Origin: Antilocapra americana
Lineage: Eukaryota > Chordata > Mammalia > Artiodactyla > Antilocapridae
Assembly (NCBI GenBank): GCA_007570785.1
Contig: ML664174.1
Location: forward strand, 2,301,504 to 2,365,503
Reading direction: 5' to 3'
DNA length: 64,000 nt
In this document: piece after piece, positions 40,951 through 51,200 of the stretch
Layout: each line of letters opens with the position of its first letter
Numbering within the stretch: position 1 is the stretch's first letter
The notes under the pieces: generated by a model
Told to the model about the DNA's origin: nothing
Seen by the model: only the letters and a program-made list of their open reading frames with translations
The model's database searches: none
Position numbers and translations under genes: made by a program

Positions 40951-42534
40951 GTATGGAACCCCTGGAGCTCCATGGCTAGATAGTGCGGAAAGTAATCATT
41001 TAGGAAATATTTTCCTTTGCTCTTTTGCATTCTTCAGTGCGTGATAAGTGGGGGGTTTATACGTCTTTTCCTCCACCTTTGCCTTCATTTTACTTAAAAA
41101 GTGATTGCCTACTGCCCCGTTGAGTAGAGCTGACAGGACCTTGTCACACATCCCTGTCCTGTTCGCATTTCTGAGGGCTGGTGAAATCTGTGCTCTGCAT
41201 AATGGTAGGGAGAGATTGACCAGCTTGGGAGGAGAGCTCCTCTGTGTCCTGGGAGCCACTCCTAACTCTTCCCTACCTCCATTAGGTCTGTAGAGTCTTC
41301 TGAGGTCCTGCACGCTGTAGTTTATCCAGGTCTAGATTAAGACAAGGGCTGGAGCTCCCAGTGGGCTCCCAGGCATTGGATTGGAGGATGTCCTTTAGAG
41401 AAAAGGAAAAAAAAATCCACCTCGATGGAATGATAAAGGAATGACATCACAGTAGGCATGGCAACTGCAGGGTATCATAATCTCCCCACGAGTGGTCAGA
41501 ACCCCAAGGGAAGACCTGGTTTCTTTGTGCTCTGCTTCTCGCTGGGCAGACAGGGACAGGGAGGCGTGGGGGAGGGGTTGCTTACCCAAGGGCTAGAAGA
41601 GGCCAGAGGTTTTGCTTTTCACTCCAGCACTGCCTCCCTGCTCTGACGGTCTCTCCAGGGTGGTCAGGTGCCACCTAGAAGCATTTTCACTCTCTCCCTT
41701 TATCATCCAGTGTTACCCTGGGAGTTTGGCGGGAGAGGGGGAGCAAAAAGAGAGAAGCGTATCACTGGAGAGGGAAGTAGCGATGAAATTATCATCAGGA
41801 AGTTCTGCGGAATCCTGGAGCTCCAACCTCAGGCTCTGCTGCCCGGAGGCTCCGAGCTCCTCTGATAAACTCACAGTCCGTCTCCTGTCCCACTCTTGGC
41901 TTATTGGGGCCTTGACTTCTGTAGCCGACGGTGTTGAGCAGGCTGCCGACCATGTAAGTTGTGCTAATTTCAAAATCACATGTGTCCAAAGCCCACAGAG
42001 ATTTACAGCCACTGCCCGGGGCACCGTGTGAACAGAGAGCTGCTCTGTGGTGCCGCTCTGGACAGCTTGGAATGCTGGCCCACAAGGTCGTCTGGAAACA
42101 CAGTGCGGGGTGTTGGGTGTTGAATAAGGGGCAGGAACCAAAAGCTTGCCATTCTGGGGCTTCTGGGTACCCTGGGCCCAGAAATCATTTCTGTTTTCTG
42201 TCTTCATGGAGTCACTATGCCCCAGATCATGCCTAGTTGCTGTCTCTCTGTAGGTCTGTTCTGCTTGTTTGGCATTTTAGGGCCTTAGAAGCGAGGCAGC
42301 CTCACCAAGGCGGGAGTAGCTATCAAGAGGGGCCTATTCCTTCTCTACTCATCGGCAGAGCCCCCACCCCTAGCCTATGGACATTTGAAGACATTTAAGA
42401 GTCTTTTGAGAAGCATGCTCTTTGGCTTCTTTAGTTAGAATGGCGTTTTGGCTTCTTTAGTCAGAATATCTGGGCAAGTTGGAGAAATTGCTTACCCAGC
42501 TTCTCTTGCCTATGGGAACTTTGTAAAGTGAGTT
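40951..42534. other. Unique stretch, no gene recognised
   Basis: Frames 41612-42031 plus (139 codons) and 41713-42207 minus (164 codons) overlap in opposite directions with no recognisable domain. A spaced 21-base direct repeat (one mismatch) lies at 42421-42441 and 42447-42467. Confidence 0.5.
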
Positions 42535-43765
42535 TATTGTCTAAAATTTCTTTTATTGAGATAAAATTCCTGTAATATAAAGTTCACCATTTTAACCGTG
42601 TACAATTAATTGGGTTCTTTTAGCATTTTATTTTATAAATTATTTGTTTATTTAAACAGTCAGGATTAAAAAAGAATAAAAGCAGAACTATGTCATTCTT
42701 CTACCTGAAAATAAAGTAATTTCTTACATTTATATCCAGTCAATGTTCAAATATTGATTTTTCCTATTTTAAAGTGTGCAATTGAGCGGTCTCAGTATAT
42801 TCAGTGTATATACAAACATTACCACTATCTAATTTCAGAACATTTCATTATCATAGAAAGGAATCTCTTACCCAAAAGTAGTCACTTCTCATTCTCCTCT
42901 CCCCTAGGCCCTGGCAACCATGAATCTTCTTTCTGCATCTGTGGATTTCCTTGGTTTGAATATGTTATATAAATGGAATCAGACAATATACGTGGCCTTT
43001 TGTGCCTGGGGTCTTTAACTTAACATGTTTTCAATGTCTAACCATATTGTAGTGTGTTTTTCCTTTTTATGGTAGAATAATATTCCAGTGTGGGAATATT
43101 TTATTTATCCATTCATCAGTTGATAGACATTTGGTCTGTTTCCACTTTTTGGCTATTATGACTAATGCTAAATGAGCATGCAAGTATAAGTTTTCATGTG
43201 GGCATATGTTTTCAGTTCTCTTGGGTATATGCCTAGGAGTGGAATTGCTGGGTTGTATGATAATTCTATACTTAATTTTTTGAGAAACTGCCAAACTAGT
43301 TTCATTTAAAAATTATCTTTATTTATTTAAAAAAATTGTTTTAATTTGTTGAAATTTTTTTTTGGCCGCACCGTATGGCACGTGGGATCTCAGTTCTCCA
43401 ACCAGGGGTTGAACTCACACCTGCTGCAGAAGGAGCATGGAATCTTAACCACTGGGCAACCAGGGAAGCCCTGCCAATCTGCTTTTAGAGTGGCTGCACC
43501 ATTTTACATTCCTACCAGTGGTATATGAGGGTTCAATTTCTCCACGTCCTTGCTGATACTTGCGATTATCTTTATGATTATAGCCTGTCCTAGTAGATAA
43601 AAAGCGATACCTCATTGTGGTTTTGAGTTGCATTTCTCTGATGATTAATGATGCTAGGCATTTCCATGTGCTTATTGACCATTTGTATATATTCTTTGGA
43701 GAAATAGCCATTCAAATTCTTTGCCCATGTTGTAATTGGGTTGTTCGTCTTCTTGTTGTTAAGAA
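42535..43765 (-). mobile_element. L1M 3' region, minus strand, split by a CHR
   Basis: Antisense L1 landmarks in order: ttattgagataaaattcctg, taccactatctaatttcagaac, aggccctggcaaccatgaat, atataaatggaatcagacaa, ttcatcagttgatagacatttgg, cctaggagtggaattgctggg, (CHR), gagtggctgcaccattttac, gattaatgatgctaggcat, gggttgttcgtcttcttgttg. An extra A/T-rich piece near 42610-42755 may be another insertion. Confidence 0.85.
43298..43470 (-). mobile_element. CHR SINE, minus strand, about 10-bp TSD
   Basis: AT-rich tail, then ttttggccgcaccgtatggcacgtgggatctcag, accaggggttgaactcacac, aatcttaaccactgggcaaccagggaagcc. The flanks CTGCCAAACT (43288-43297) and CTGCCAATCT (43471-43480) match at nine of ten bases. 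Confidence 0.92.
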
Positions 43766-43984
43766 GTGAGTTTATTTTAATATATCATTGCTCCTTTCTA
43801 GCAATGGTGTGACCAGCCTGTGGAAGATAAAGTTTAGTGGGTCACTTAAAAGCAGACTGAGGTCTCTGCTTCTTAGGCCAGTCAATGTTCTTGGGGGTGG
43901 GGGAACACTCCTCTTCCTTGCCCACCCTTAAAACACTCTGGTTCCCCAGAGTTTGTTAATTCAATTCTTATTTTGCTTTCAGTT

Positions 43985-44640
43985 TCTCTCTAGTAGACCA
44001 CAATCACACCCATGACATCATGACTATGTATATGCTGATTACTCTCAAACGCATCTGACTAACCCAGACTTCTCTCTGGGGCTCCACATTTACATATCCA
44101 GGTGAAACCTCAGCATGTTCAGAACTTGCTACATTCCTCTGCCAAACCTTCTCCTGGACTCCCCACCTGGATGAGCAGCAGCAGCATCTCCCAAGTCAGC
44201 GGAGCTGGAAGTCACCTTGGACTCCTGTCTGTGGGGCACGTCTGCCCCCTTCCTCTCAAGGACTGTCCCTTTGCTTTCTTTAATAGCCCTCTCTAATTTG
44301 TCCTCAGTTCTTCACTCCCACTCTAACTGCTCAGATCTTTGTCATTCCAATTAGACTCCCTAGTTTTGAGTTACTGCTGTCCATCCTCTGCTGGAGTGAT
44401 CCAATTATATCCCTCCCATCTTAAAACCCAGTGCTGCCTTGCTGCCACCCTCCACCCCCGAAATAAACATCTTCTTCCTTTGTCCAGCATACAGGCCCTC
44501 CTGGATCTGATCTCTACCTATCTTTCCAATCTCATATTCTTCTGCTCCTTCCCTCTTCAATTCTTACTTTGATCATAAGGAATTCTTTCAAGTTTCTCGA
44601 ATGGGTTGCATTCTCTCAAACTTTCATGCCTTGAATGCCA
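43985..44640 (+). mobile_element. L2 LINE, 0.65-kb plus-strand fragment
   Basis: Sense L2 ORF2 text: actatgtatatgctgattac, cagacttctctctggggctccacatttacatatccaggtg (from the 'SPDLS' region), gtcaccttggactcctgtctg, ccaattagactccctagttttg, cttaaaacccagtgctgcc, ctttgtccagcatacaggccctcc. The frame is broken repeatedly. Confidence 0.82.
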
Positions 44641-45219
44641 CACTATTGGCATGGGTTTCATATGTGTGGTCAAGGGTAGAGTTTTAAGGATCCCATATGA
44701 TCCAAATTAAAAACTACTTTGAATAGAGAATGTGGTGACTGTGGGTCACATGTGGATTTTGATTCAAGAATTTATATGAAAGAATTTCTGTACTGAATAG
44801 AAATTAAACTGCATTCTGTTGTATTAATGAACCTCGTATATTGAAAAGAGGATGAACCTCTCTTGGATTCTGACTTTGCTCCATTCATAACTCGTAGCTA
44901 GTTATTTTCTGAGACAAAACCACCGTGATACATAATGTGACAAGCATATGTGTATTTGGGGAACTGGGACAAATATTTGAACTCAGTTATGGATCATCCC
45001 AAGTTTGCTGAGCACCAGCATCACATATTTTTTGGAGCAATACACCTCTAATCTCTGGGAGGTCTTACAACTTTTTCTAACGATGTTAGTCCTCAGATAG
45101 AGAAACTCCATGAAACTGAAGGAGTGAGTCCTCATTCCTTCCAAATCATTAAAACAAATTAATTTAGATTATGCACTAGTGCTTTCTCTCCCTGAAATTT
45201 TTCCAAGTAAAAATTTCAC
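44641..45219. other. Unique stretch, no gene recognised
   Basis: I see no named repeat and no frame worth calling. Confidence 0.5.
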
Positions 45220-45345
45220 ACCTTCTGAAAAGTTACAGGAATGGTAAAATGAACATCTCTGTTGTTTGCTTAGGGTCACCATTTACTAGCATTTGGCCAC
45301 ATTGGTTTCGTCTCTCTTCCCATTATAGTCACATGTGTGCCTCCC
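45220..45345 (-). mobile_element. Old L1M 3'-end fragment, minus strand
   Basis: Text such as ctgaaaagttacaggaatggtaaaatgaacatctctg and accatttactagcatttggccacattgg matches the antisense pattern of old L1 3' UTRs. Confidence 0.65.
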
Positions 45346-46699
45346 TCCAACACCTCCATCCCCCAAATGGTCTTTACAGTTCTCTTTGTGTTTTGGTCGT
45401 AGTATCAAATGGTCTGGAGAAGACAGATGATTCATGATGGAGCAAAGAAGGGAGTTGCTAGATTCTCCCACAGAAGGTGATTTATTTTCTTAACAGTTTC
45501 CAAACGGATGGAGAAGCCATGAGACCGGATCAGTAGCCCCCTCTGAGAACTTTTTAAGGCTTTCCTCATCTGAGGCTGCAGATGTGATCGACTATGTTTT
45601 CAGGGCGGGTGAGGTTTAGTTCATAACACACCTTCCTCTTCTCTGGGTATGTTTTGGAGCCCCTAGTGAAGCCATGTGCAGAAACTGAAGCCACAGGCTC
45701 TCAGCTCAGTGCCGCTTGGAGCACGCTGGGGCTGTCTGAGCAGATTCCTTTCTCTCTCCGAACCTCGGTTTCTGCGTCTATAAATGAGTGCTTGGGTCAA
45801 CTGCTCTTTAAGTCCCCTCCTTGTGATTATGTCCCATGACCCTGTGATGGTGAGAAAACCTTCATCCTTTGGGAAATTGTCAGAAGATAGATATTTTATG
45901 TACGTGGGAGGTGAGCCCCAGAAATTTACGATGGCTGGGCTTTGGCCAGGACCACGTCTGGTTTCTAACAAGGACTGTTTTCCCGCTTGCAAGAGCTACC
46001 AGTGCTCTGTCTGCTGAGGCAGGAGGTGGGCTTGGCGGGGCTGGAGGAAGCAGCATGAACTCTGACCCCTGTGTCAGAGTCTCTCCACCTCCCCTTCCTT
46101 TGAGGTTGCCTGCTTGTTTAATTTGTCGCTCCCTTGTTTCCCACACCCTTTTATGGCTACTTTTGTTCAAGGATATTGCTGCCTCCCTTTTCTGTCCCTG
46201 GCCTGCCTCCAGTTTACATATCTCAAGGAGGATGGCAGCAACCTGACGATGTTGATGCAACAGATGACTTTAATGGTGGACCTGAGCAAGGCTGCACTCT
46301 CACATTCAGGGGGGCGAGAGTTAGTCAAAGTCCAGGTAGCAGATTGATAGTGATACTAATCGTTAGATGATTTCCCCAGAGTTCTTATCCAACGAGCAGG
46401 GATCCTGGAGTGGCCAGACTTCATTTATGGGTTTAACCCCCATGGGGAGATTTTGAGAAAGTCCCTGTAACAGAGGGAAGAATTTAGGTGTGGTGGGATT
46501 GGGGAAAGGAACTGGTGAGAGCAGGGTGTGACTGGGGGTTCATAAGACCTTCTAAAGTATGTGCAAGATCCCTTTACCCAGAACATCCTAAATCTGGGTC
46601 GCCATCCATATGTACCAGATGCTTTGCTATGTGCTATAAAAGAGGTATAGAAATAACATTAGAGGTATAGAAATAATATTAGTCATTGTCATACCCCCT
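45346..46699. other. Unique stretch, no gene recognised
   Basis: Opposed frames 45869-46246 plus (125 codons) and 45880-46260 minus (126 codons) overlap, with no known domain. A MIR-like scrap is at 45750-45800 (ccgaacctcggtttctgcgtc). A 20-base unit is tandemly duplicated with one mismatch at 46641-46680. Confidence 0.5.
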
Positions 46700-46915
46700 C
46701 TCTCCTGACAATCACGTGCCAGGCATGTTGCTAAGTGGGTTACATCGATTCTGCTTCATCCTCCCAACTCTGATGGGAGGTCCTACAGGAGAGGAAAGGG
46801 AGGTTTAGAGCAGGCACTCGCTCAAGGTCAGGCAGTGAGTAAGAAGCAAAACTGAGATTTGAGGTCAAGTCTGCTGTCAAATCCCATCTTCTTAATCTCT
46901 CTGTCCTCAAAACTG
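46700..46915 (-). mobile_element. MIR SINE, minus strand
   Basis: Antisense MIR: cacgtgccaggcatgttgctaagtgggttac, caactctgatgggaggtcctac, gctcaaggtcaggcagtgagtaag, atttgaggtcaagtctgctgtc. Confidence 0.82.
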
Positions 46916-47017
46916 GTTTAGGGACTGGTGCTAGTTGTGAGGAGGTTTTCACTGCTCTAAAATATAAGGGTAGTAAATTAATAACTAGTTTGTTAATAAG
47001 CCTTCCTTTATTTAATT

Positions 47018-47195
47018 CATTGGTTCTCAGCTGAGATGATCTTGCCCCCCGGGGCTGTTTGGCAATGCCTGGAGGCATTGTTTGGTTGTCACGACTTGGG
47101 AGTGCTACAGGCATCTCCGGAGCAGTTGCCAGAGATGTTGCAGATCATCTCACAGAGTACAGGATGACTCCCCAACAACACCCCCCGTACCCCCG
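47018..47195 (+). mobile_element. MER5A-type hAT-Charlie MITE, plus strand, cut by an assembly gap
   Basis: Nearly complete MER5A text: cattggttctcagctgagatgatcttgccccccggggctgtttggcaatgcctggaggc, ttggttgtcacgacttggg, gtgctacaggcatctccgg, acagagtacaggatgactccccaacaac. The right end is replaced by poly-C and Ns. Confidence 0.88.
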
Positions 47196-47234
<39 letters not shown>

Positions 47235-47334
47235 NNNNNNNNNNNNNNNNNNNNNNNNNNNNNNNNNNNNNNNNNNNNNNNNNNNNNNNNNNNNNNNNNN
47301 NNNNNNNNNNNNNNNNNNNNNNNNNNNNNNNNNN
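47196..47334. other. Poly-C run (39 C) and 100-N assembly gap
   Basis: C fills 47196-47234, then exactly 100 N fill 47235-47334. A round 100 usually denotes a gap of unknown size. The long homopolymer at a contig edge is likely a sequencing or assembly artefact, seeded by the naturally C-rich MER5A text (ccccccgtaccccc). Confidence 0.9.
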
Positions 47335-47939
47335 AGTTGGGTTTTAGAAAGTCCTTAGCTGGCAAAGTAAAAAAAGTTGACAAGACTATGGTGATCCCTG
47401 TAACTTTTTTTTCCCTGTTGTTAAAAGTTTCCTGAACTTTGAAATCCAAGCATCTAAGAACTGCTCAAACTAGGTGTGATTTAAAAATACTGTTTGTTAA
47501 GGATTAAAGAAGAAAACAGTTTCACATTGCAGTGAAGGCAATGCCTAAGGCCCCCTTGGGGCTCCTGGATTTGATTGACTCACTAACATTCATTGACCTC
47601 TTGGTGCTGAGGCCTGTGCCAGGCCCTTTGGGAGGTCAAAGGAATTTTTAATTCAATGGCTTGTCATCTCTGTAGGGTAAAAAGCAGATTTACGTGAAAA
47701 AAGCAGGGAACAAAGAAATAGCCTGGCAGATAATGACGGCTAAGTCTGGTTGATGCTAACATGGCAAACCAAGGGGTTTCTACTGGGAAGAATTTTAGGT
47801 TCCTGGCGCGGGTCTGTCATCAGGTAGTCTATGCGACCTTAGGCAAAGCACTGAATTTCTCTGCCTCGAGCTTTATTTGTTTCCTGTCCTGACTGAGTCC
47901 ACATGAGAAAGCCTCCTTTCCCTCCTGCCTCCAATGGGA
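47335..47939. other. Mostly unique stretch with L2 trace
   Basis: At 47578-47700 the text gcctgtgccaggccctttgggaggtc has minus-strand L2 character. No gene is seen. The left end is a contig edge, so sequence adjacent to 47335 may not join directly to the left part. Confidence 0.5.
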
Positions 47940-48490
47940 TACCCAGTCCTGTCGATTCTATTCTGGAAATGTCTCCAGAGCCTGCTGAGTCTCTTCCTAT
48001 TCCAGTGCATTCTCTACTCAGCAGTTGGAATAATCTTGCTAAAATATAAATCTGACACATTACCTGCCTCTGCTTAAAAGCCTCGGTGGTTTCCTTGTTG
48101 CCCTCAGGACAAAGTCCAAGCTCCTTGGCTCTATGGTCTGGGCCCAGCCCACCTCTTTAGTCTCGTTTCTCAGGCTGTGCCCTTCACCCCCACTCATGCC
48201 ATCGTCTGGAGACAGCAGACGGCTTACTCTTCTCTGAGCACAAACGGCAGCCCCACCTCCCTGGAATCTCCTTTCTTCTATTTTCCACTTGACAAAATCT
48301 TTTAAGGTCAGTCATCTCCTCCGGAAGCTGCCCCAAATCCTGGAGAACAGAGTCCGTGTCCGTCTCTCTCCCACACTGGACTGTGAAGCTGATGAAGGCG
48401 GGGGCCCGTGTTAGCTTTGCTCTGGCTTGTAAACTTCAAGCGCTGTGTGGTGCTAGCACATGGTAGGTGCTTAACTGTTGCTGAGTAGAA
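47940..48490 (+). mobile_element. L2 LINE 3' region, plus strand
   Basis: Clear sense L2 order: tctgacacattacctgcctctgcttaaaagcctcggtggtttcc (from KSDHVTPLLKTLQW), aggacaaagtccaagctcc, ctgggcccagcccacctc, ccctggaatctcctttcttc, aggtcagtcatctcctccgg, tgtggtgctagcacatggtaggtgcttaac. It is among the best-preserved L2 copies here. Confidence 0.88.
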
Positions 48491-48746
48491 AACAAATGGA
48501 GAGAGGAGGAGAAATTTAAAGTGGAGATAACAGTGTTTATTCTTTGTTACCACCCAAGGTTACTTGTGGCATGAACATGAGATAATATTTATTGAAGGAC
48601 TGAAAAATGAGAGGCTAGCAGATGCAAAAGAATGTATTCATCATTAGTTTCAAAAGGCGACATTGTTAACTTTGGAACCATGGGTGAAAAAAACCTTAGA
48701 ATTCCCTCCATCATATCACCATTAATGTGTATGCATATGTGTTTAT

Positions 48747-48747
<1 letters not shown>

Positions 48748-48788
<41 letters not shown>

Positions 48789-48800
48789 GCACACACGCAC
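48748..48800. repeat. (CA)n microsatellite
   Basis: About 18 uninterrupted CA units are followed by CG-interrupted units (cacgcacgcacacacgcac). It is long enough to be a polymorphic marker. Confidence 0.92.
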
Positions 48801-49179
48801 AGAGCAGGTCTAAGAGTGAAGGTTGTCGGGTGCTGGAAGTTGGTGTGTCCAGCAGAAAAGCCCAGGTGGCCAGAATTTTGCACAGTTCAGCAAAAACATG
48901 TCTTGTTGGTGCAGGAACAGACGTGGCATGGATTGTGACTTGGTGGCCTGGACCTGCTTGGGGCCTCTAGTGACAATAGGTCCTCTGCTTTCCCAGAACT
49001 GGGACTGAGCATAGAGGGGACAGTGGCAGGAGGGAGGAGGGGCTTGGCTCCTTTTTCTTTTGTGTCCCCCTTTCTTTCTACCCCAGTCCTCTTTCTACTC
49101 CAGTCACCCACATGGTACATCAAAGAAAGAAGCAGCAAAGAAGTGGAAATAGACGTCTGGACATGGGTAACACTGCAAA
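48801..49179. other. Unique stretch
   Basis: I see no gene and no repeat I can name. Confidence 0.5.
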
Positions 49180-49355
49180 TATTATTGCTTTAGCCTGGAT
49201 TATCCTTCTCTGCGCAGGTCCCTTATTCCTAGCACCAGCCCCCAGACTGTCACTTATGCAGGGCAGGTGTTTTCTTTGTATTCTCTTGTACCCTCTGTGG
49301 GTGCCTGGCACCCTAGTAGGTGTACGCAAGTGTTTGCTGAATGAATGAGTGAGCT
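49180..49355 (+). mobile_element. L2 LINE 3' terminus, plus strand
   Basis: The text cttgtaccctctgtgggtgcctggcaccctagtaggtgtacgcaagtgtttgctgaatgaatgag is the L2 3' end. The upstream part is degraded. Confidence 0.7.
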
Positions 49356-50644
49356 CATCGAGTCAGGATGAAGTTTACCCCTTGTGCCAGTTTCCAGGTG
49401 TGTTGTCTCTATCTCTGGTTTTCTGATATTTTCCAAGATGAGGGATTATTTTCCTTTTACCCAGATGGAGGACTAGGTGATTTGTGACACTCCCTCTGGA
49501 CACACCCGCACTGCAGCCCACAGGTCTGATTTTCCTCAGAGGCATCGAGTCTTGGGCTTGGATCCCTCCTCTTCTCAGATCCCTGAAGGTTGCTGTGTCC
49601 CAGCACAGGGGGAGCAAGGCCCTGCACACCCTGCAGGGAGGGAGCCTAAGGAATTAATTTGTTAATCTTCATTACAAAGGCCGCTTCTATTGTTTACAGG
49701 CCATTAGAAACCATTATCATTTTCCCAGGCTGGGCAGACAGCAGCTAGCTGCTTTGATGCATGTCTTGGAGCGATAAGGAAAATTTATCCCTTCAGAATT
49801 TCTTCTTGGTTTATTGTTTGATGCAACTAGTCAACTTTCTCTCCAGAAGTCCCCGGACCCAGGCAACTTTTTCGAATTGTTGCTGGGGGAGGTTCAGATT
49901 AGGATCCTATAACTCTGAAACTGGAAGAGACCTGAGATAAACAATTGATAACCTACCACCTCCCTCTGTCACTGTCGCCCCTGTTTTTCCCCCCAGAGCA
50001 GAGCAGTTCCTGGACGCACCACCTTCTCAAGCAATTTGCGCCTACTGAGCTCTGAGCAGGGTGGACTTTTCTTCTGACTTTCAGCAAATCTTCCTGTCTC
50101 CAGGATCATGTCTCTTCTGGGAAGGCTCTGAGAGTTCTTGCCACACTCCACATTGTCAGTCCTTTACCCAGCACCCCCAGAGTATTGTGCATTTAGGTGG
50201 CAGGGTTATCTTCACTCTGCCCTCTTCTGTGATAGGCATATCTAGCCTTCTCCTGGGTGGGCTGGGCAGAGCCCCTGAGGGCCCTCACCCAACTCCCAGA
50301 CAATCTCTCTGCTCCAGGGGTGGTTCTTGAGGGCGTGACATTTCATCTGGACAGATATGGGCATCAGGATATAGGCCACATCCACCTGGTTGTGGCCAAG
50401 TTTTTGTCCTGTGACCCTGTGGAATGTTCTATGTCCTAGACCTGGAAAAAAGTCCCTCATACTGAAGCCTGAATACTGAAAGTCACTTTTCAGCCAATTG
50501 GTTGAAGAACTCCTCTGTGCTTTGTAAGAGATGAGCCAGCTTGCCCCATCCTGGACACTCACATGCTTTTTGGACAAATGAATGGATGGATACAGGAATA
50601 TGGGATGTCAGCCAGGACCAGGTCACTCCTTATGGGGCTGCGTA
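49356..50644. other. Unique stretch with a candidate conserved regulatory block
   Basis: No gene is seen. Frames of 84-111 codons are unrecognised. The AT-richer block 49640-49800 is described separately. Confidence 0.5.
49640..49800. promoter_or_regulatory. Candidate conserved non-coding element
   Basis: Overlapping SOX-type ATTGTT and forkhead-type TGTTTAC cores lie at 49689-49697, a 12-base palindrome GCAGCTAGCTGC at 49741-49752, a TCF/LEF-like CTTTGATG at about 49752-49759, and a GATA-like CGATAAGG near 49773. The flanks contain AATTAATTTGTTAATC. The density of developmental-factor-type motifs and the absence of repeat text suggest a possible enhancer. This is inference without alignment. 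Confidence 0.3.
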
Positions 50645-51200
50645 TTCAACTTACTAAGTATTTCCTGAGTGTCTGCCATGGAAGAGTTGGTTGTTGTCGT
50701 TGTTCAGTCACTCAGTCGTGTCCGACTCTTTGTGATCCCATGGACCGCAGCATGCCAGGCTCCTCTGTGCTCTACTATCTCCTGGAGTTGGCTCAAACTC
50801 ATATCCATTGAGTCATTGATGCTATCTAACCATCTCACCCTCTGCCATCCCCTTTTCCTTTTGCCTTCAATCTTTCTCAGCATCAGGGTCTTTCCCAGTG
50901 AGTTGGTTCTTCACATCAGGTGGCCAAAGTATTAGAGCTCCAGCTGCAGGAAGAGTTGGTGCTGGGGGTCAAAAGATGTGTAAGACCTGGTTCTTGACAT
51001 TCAAGCATTTATATCTAGAGGGAAGTGAGGCTCTTATAAGATGAGGCAGGTAAGCACACATGGGAATAGAGAGACCTTGACTTGTTGAAGGAGTGTAAAG
51101 GGCAGTGGGTTAATTGCAAATGAAGGGATCTGGAGAGCTTTGGGGAGGAGATGGTTTGTAAGGATTACAATGAATAAAAGAAGAGAAAGGAAAGCAGATC
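50645..51200 (-). mobile_element. L2 LINE 3' fragment, minus strand, split by BovB
   Basis: Antisense L2: ttactaagtatttcctgagtgtctgcc before the insertion, then gtgctgggggtcaaaagatg, ttcttgacattcaagcatttatatctagaggg and gggatctggagagctttggggaggagatgg after it. Confidence 0.7.
50692..50948 (-). mobile_element. BovB LINE 3' end, minus strand, 12-bp TSD
   Basis: It reads gttgttcagtcactcagtcg, gctcaaactcatatccattgag, ttcaatctttctcagcatcagggt, and ends catcaggtggccaaagtattagagctccagc. GGAAGAGTTGGT flanks it at 50680-50691 and 50949-50960. Minus-strand ORF2 C-terminal codons remain, without the reverse transcriptase. Confidence 0.94.

Noticed and set aside
41713..42207. 164-codon minus and 139-codon plus opposed frames
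   Set aside because: Opposed overlapping frames with no known family. Composition explains them as well as coding would.
47059..47449. Proline- or glycine-rich frames spanning the gap
   Set aside because: They are translations of the poly-C run and Ns, so they carry no information.
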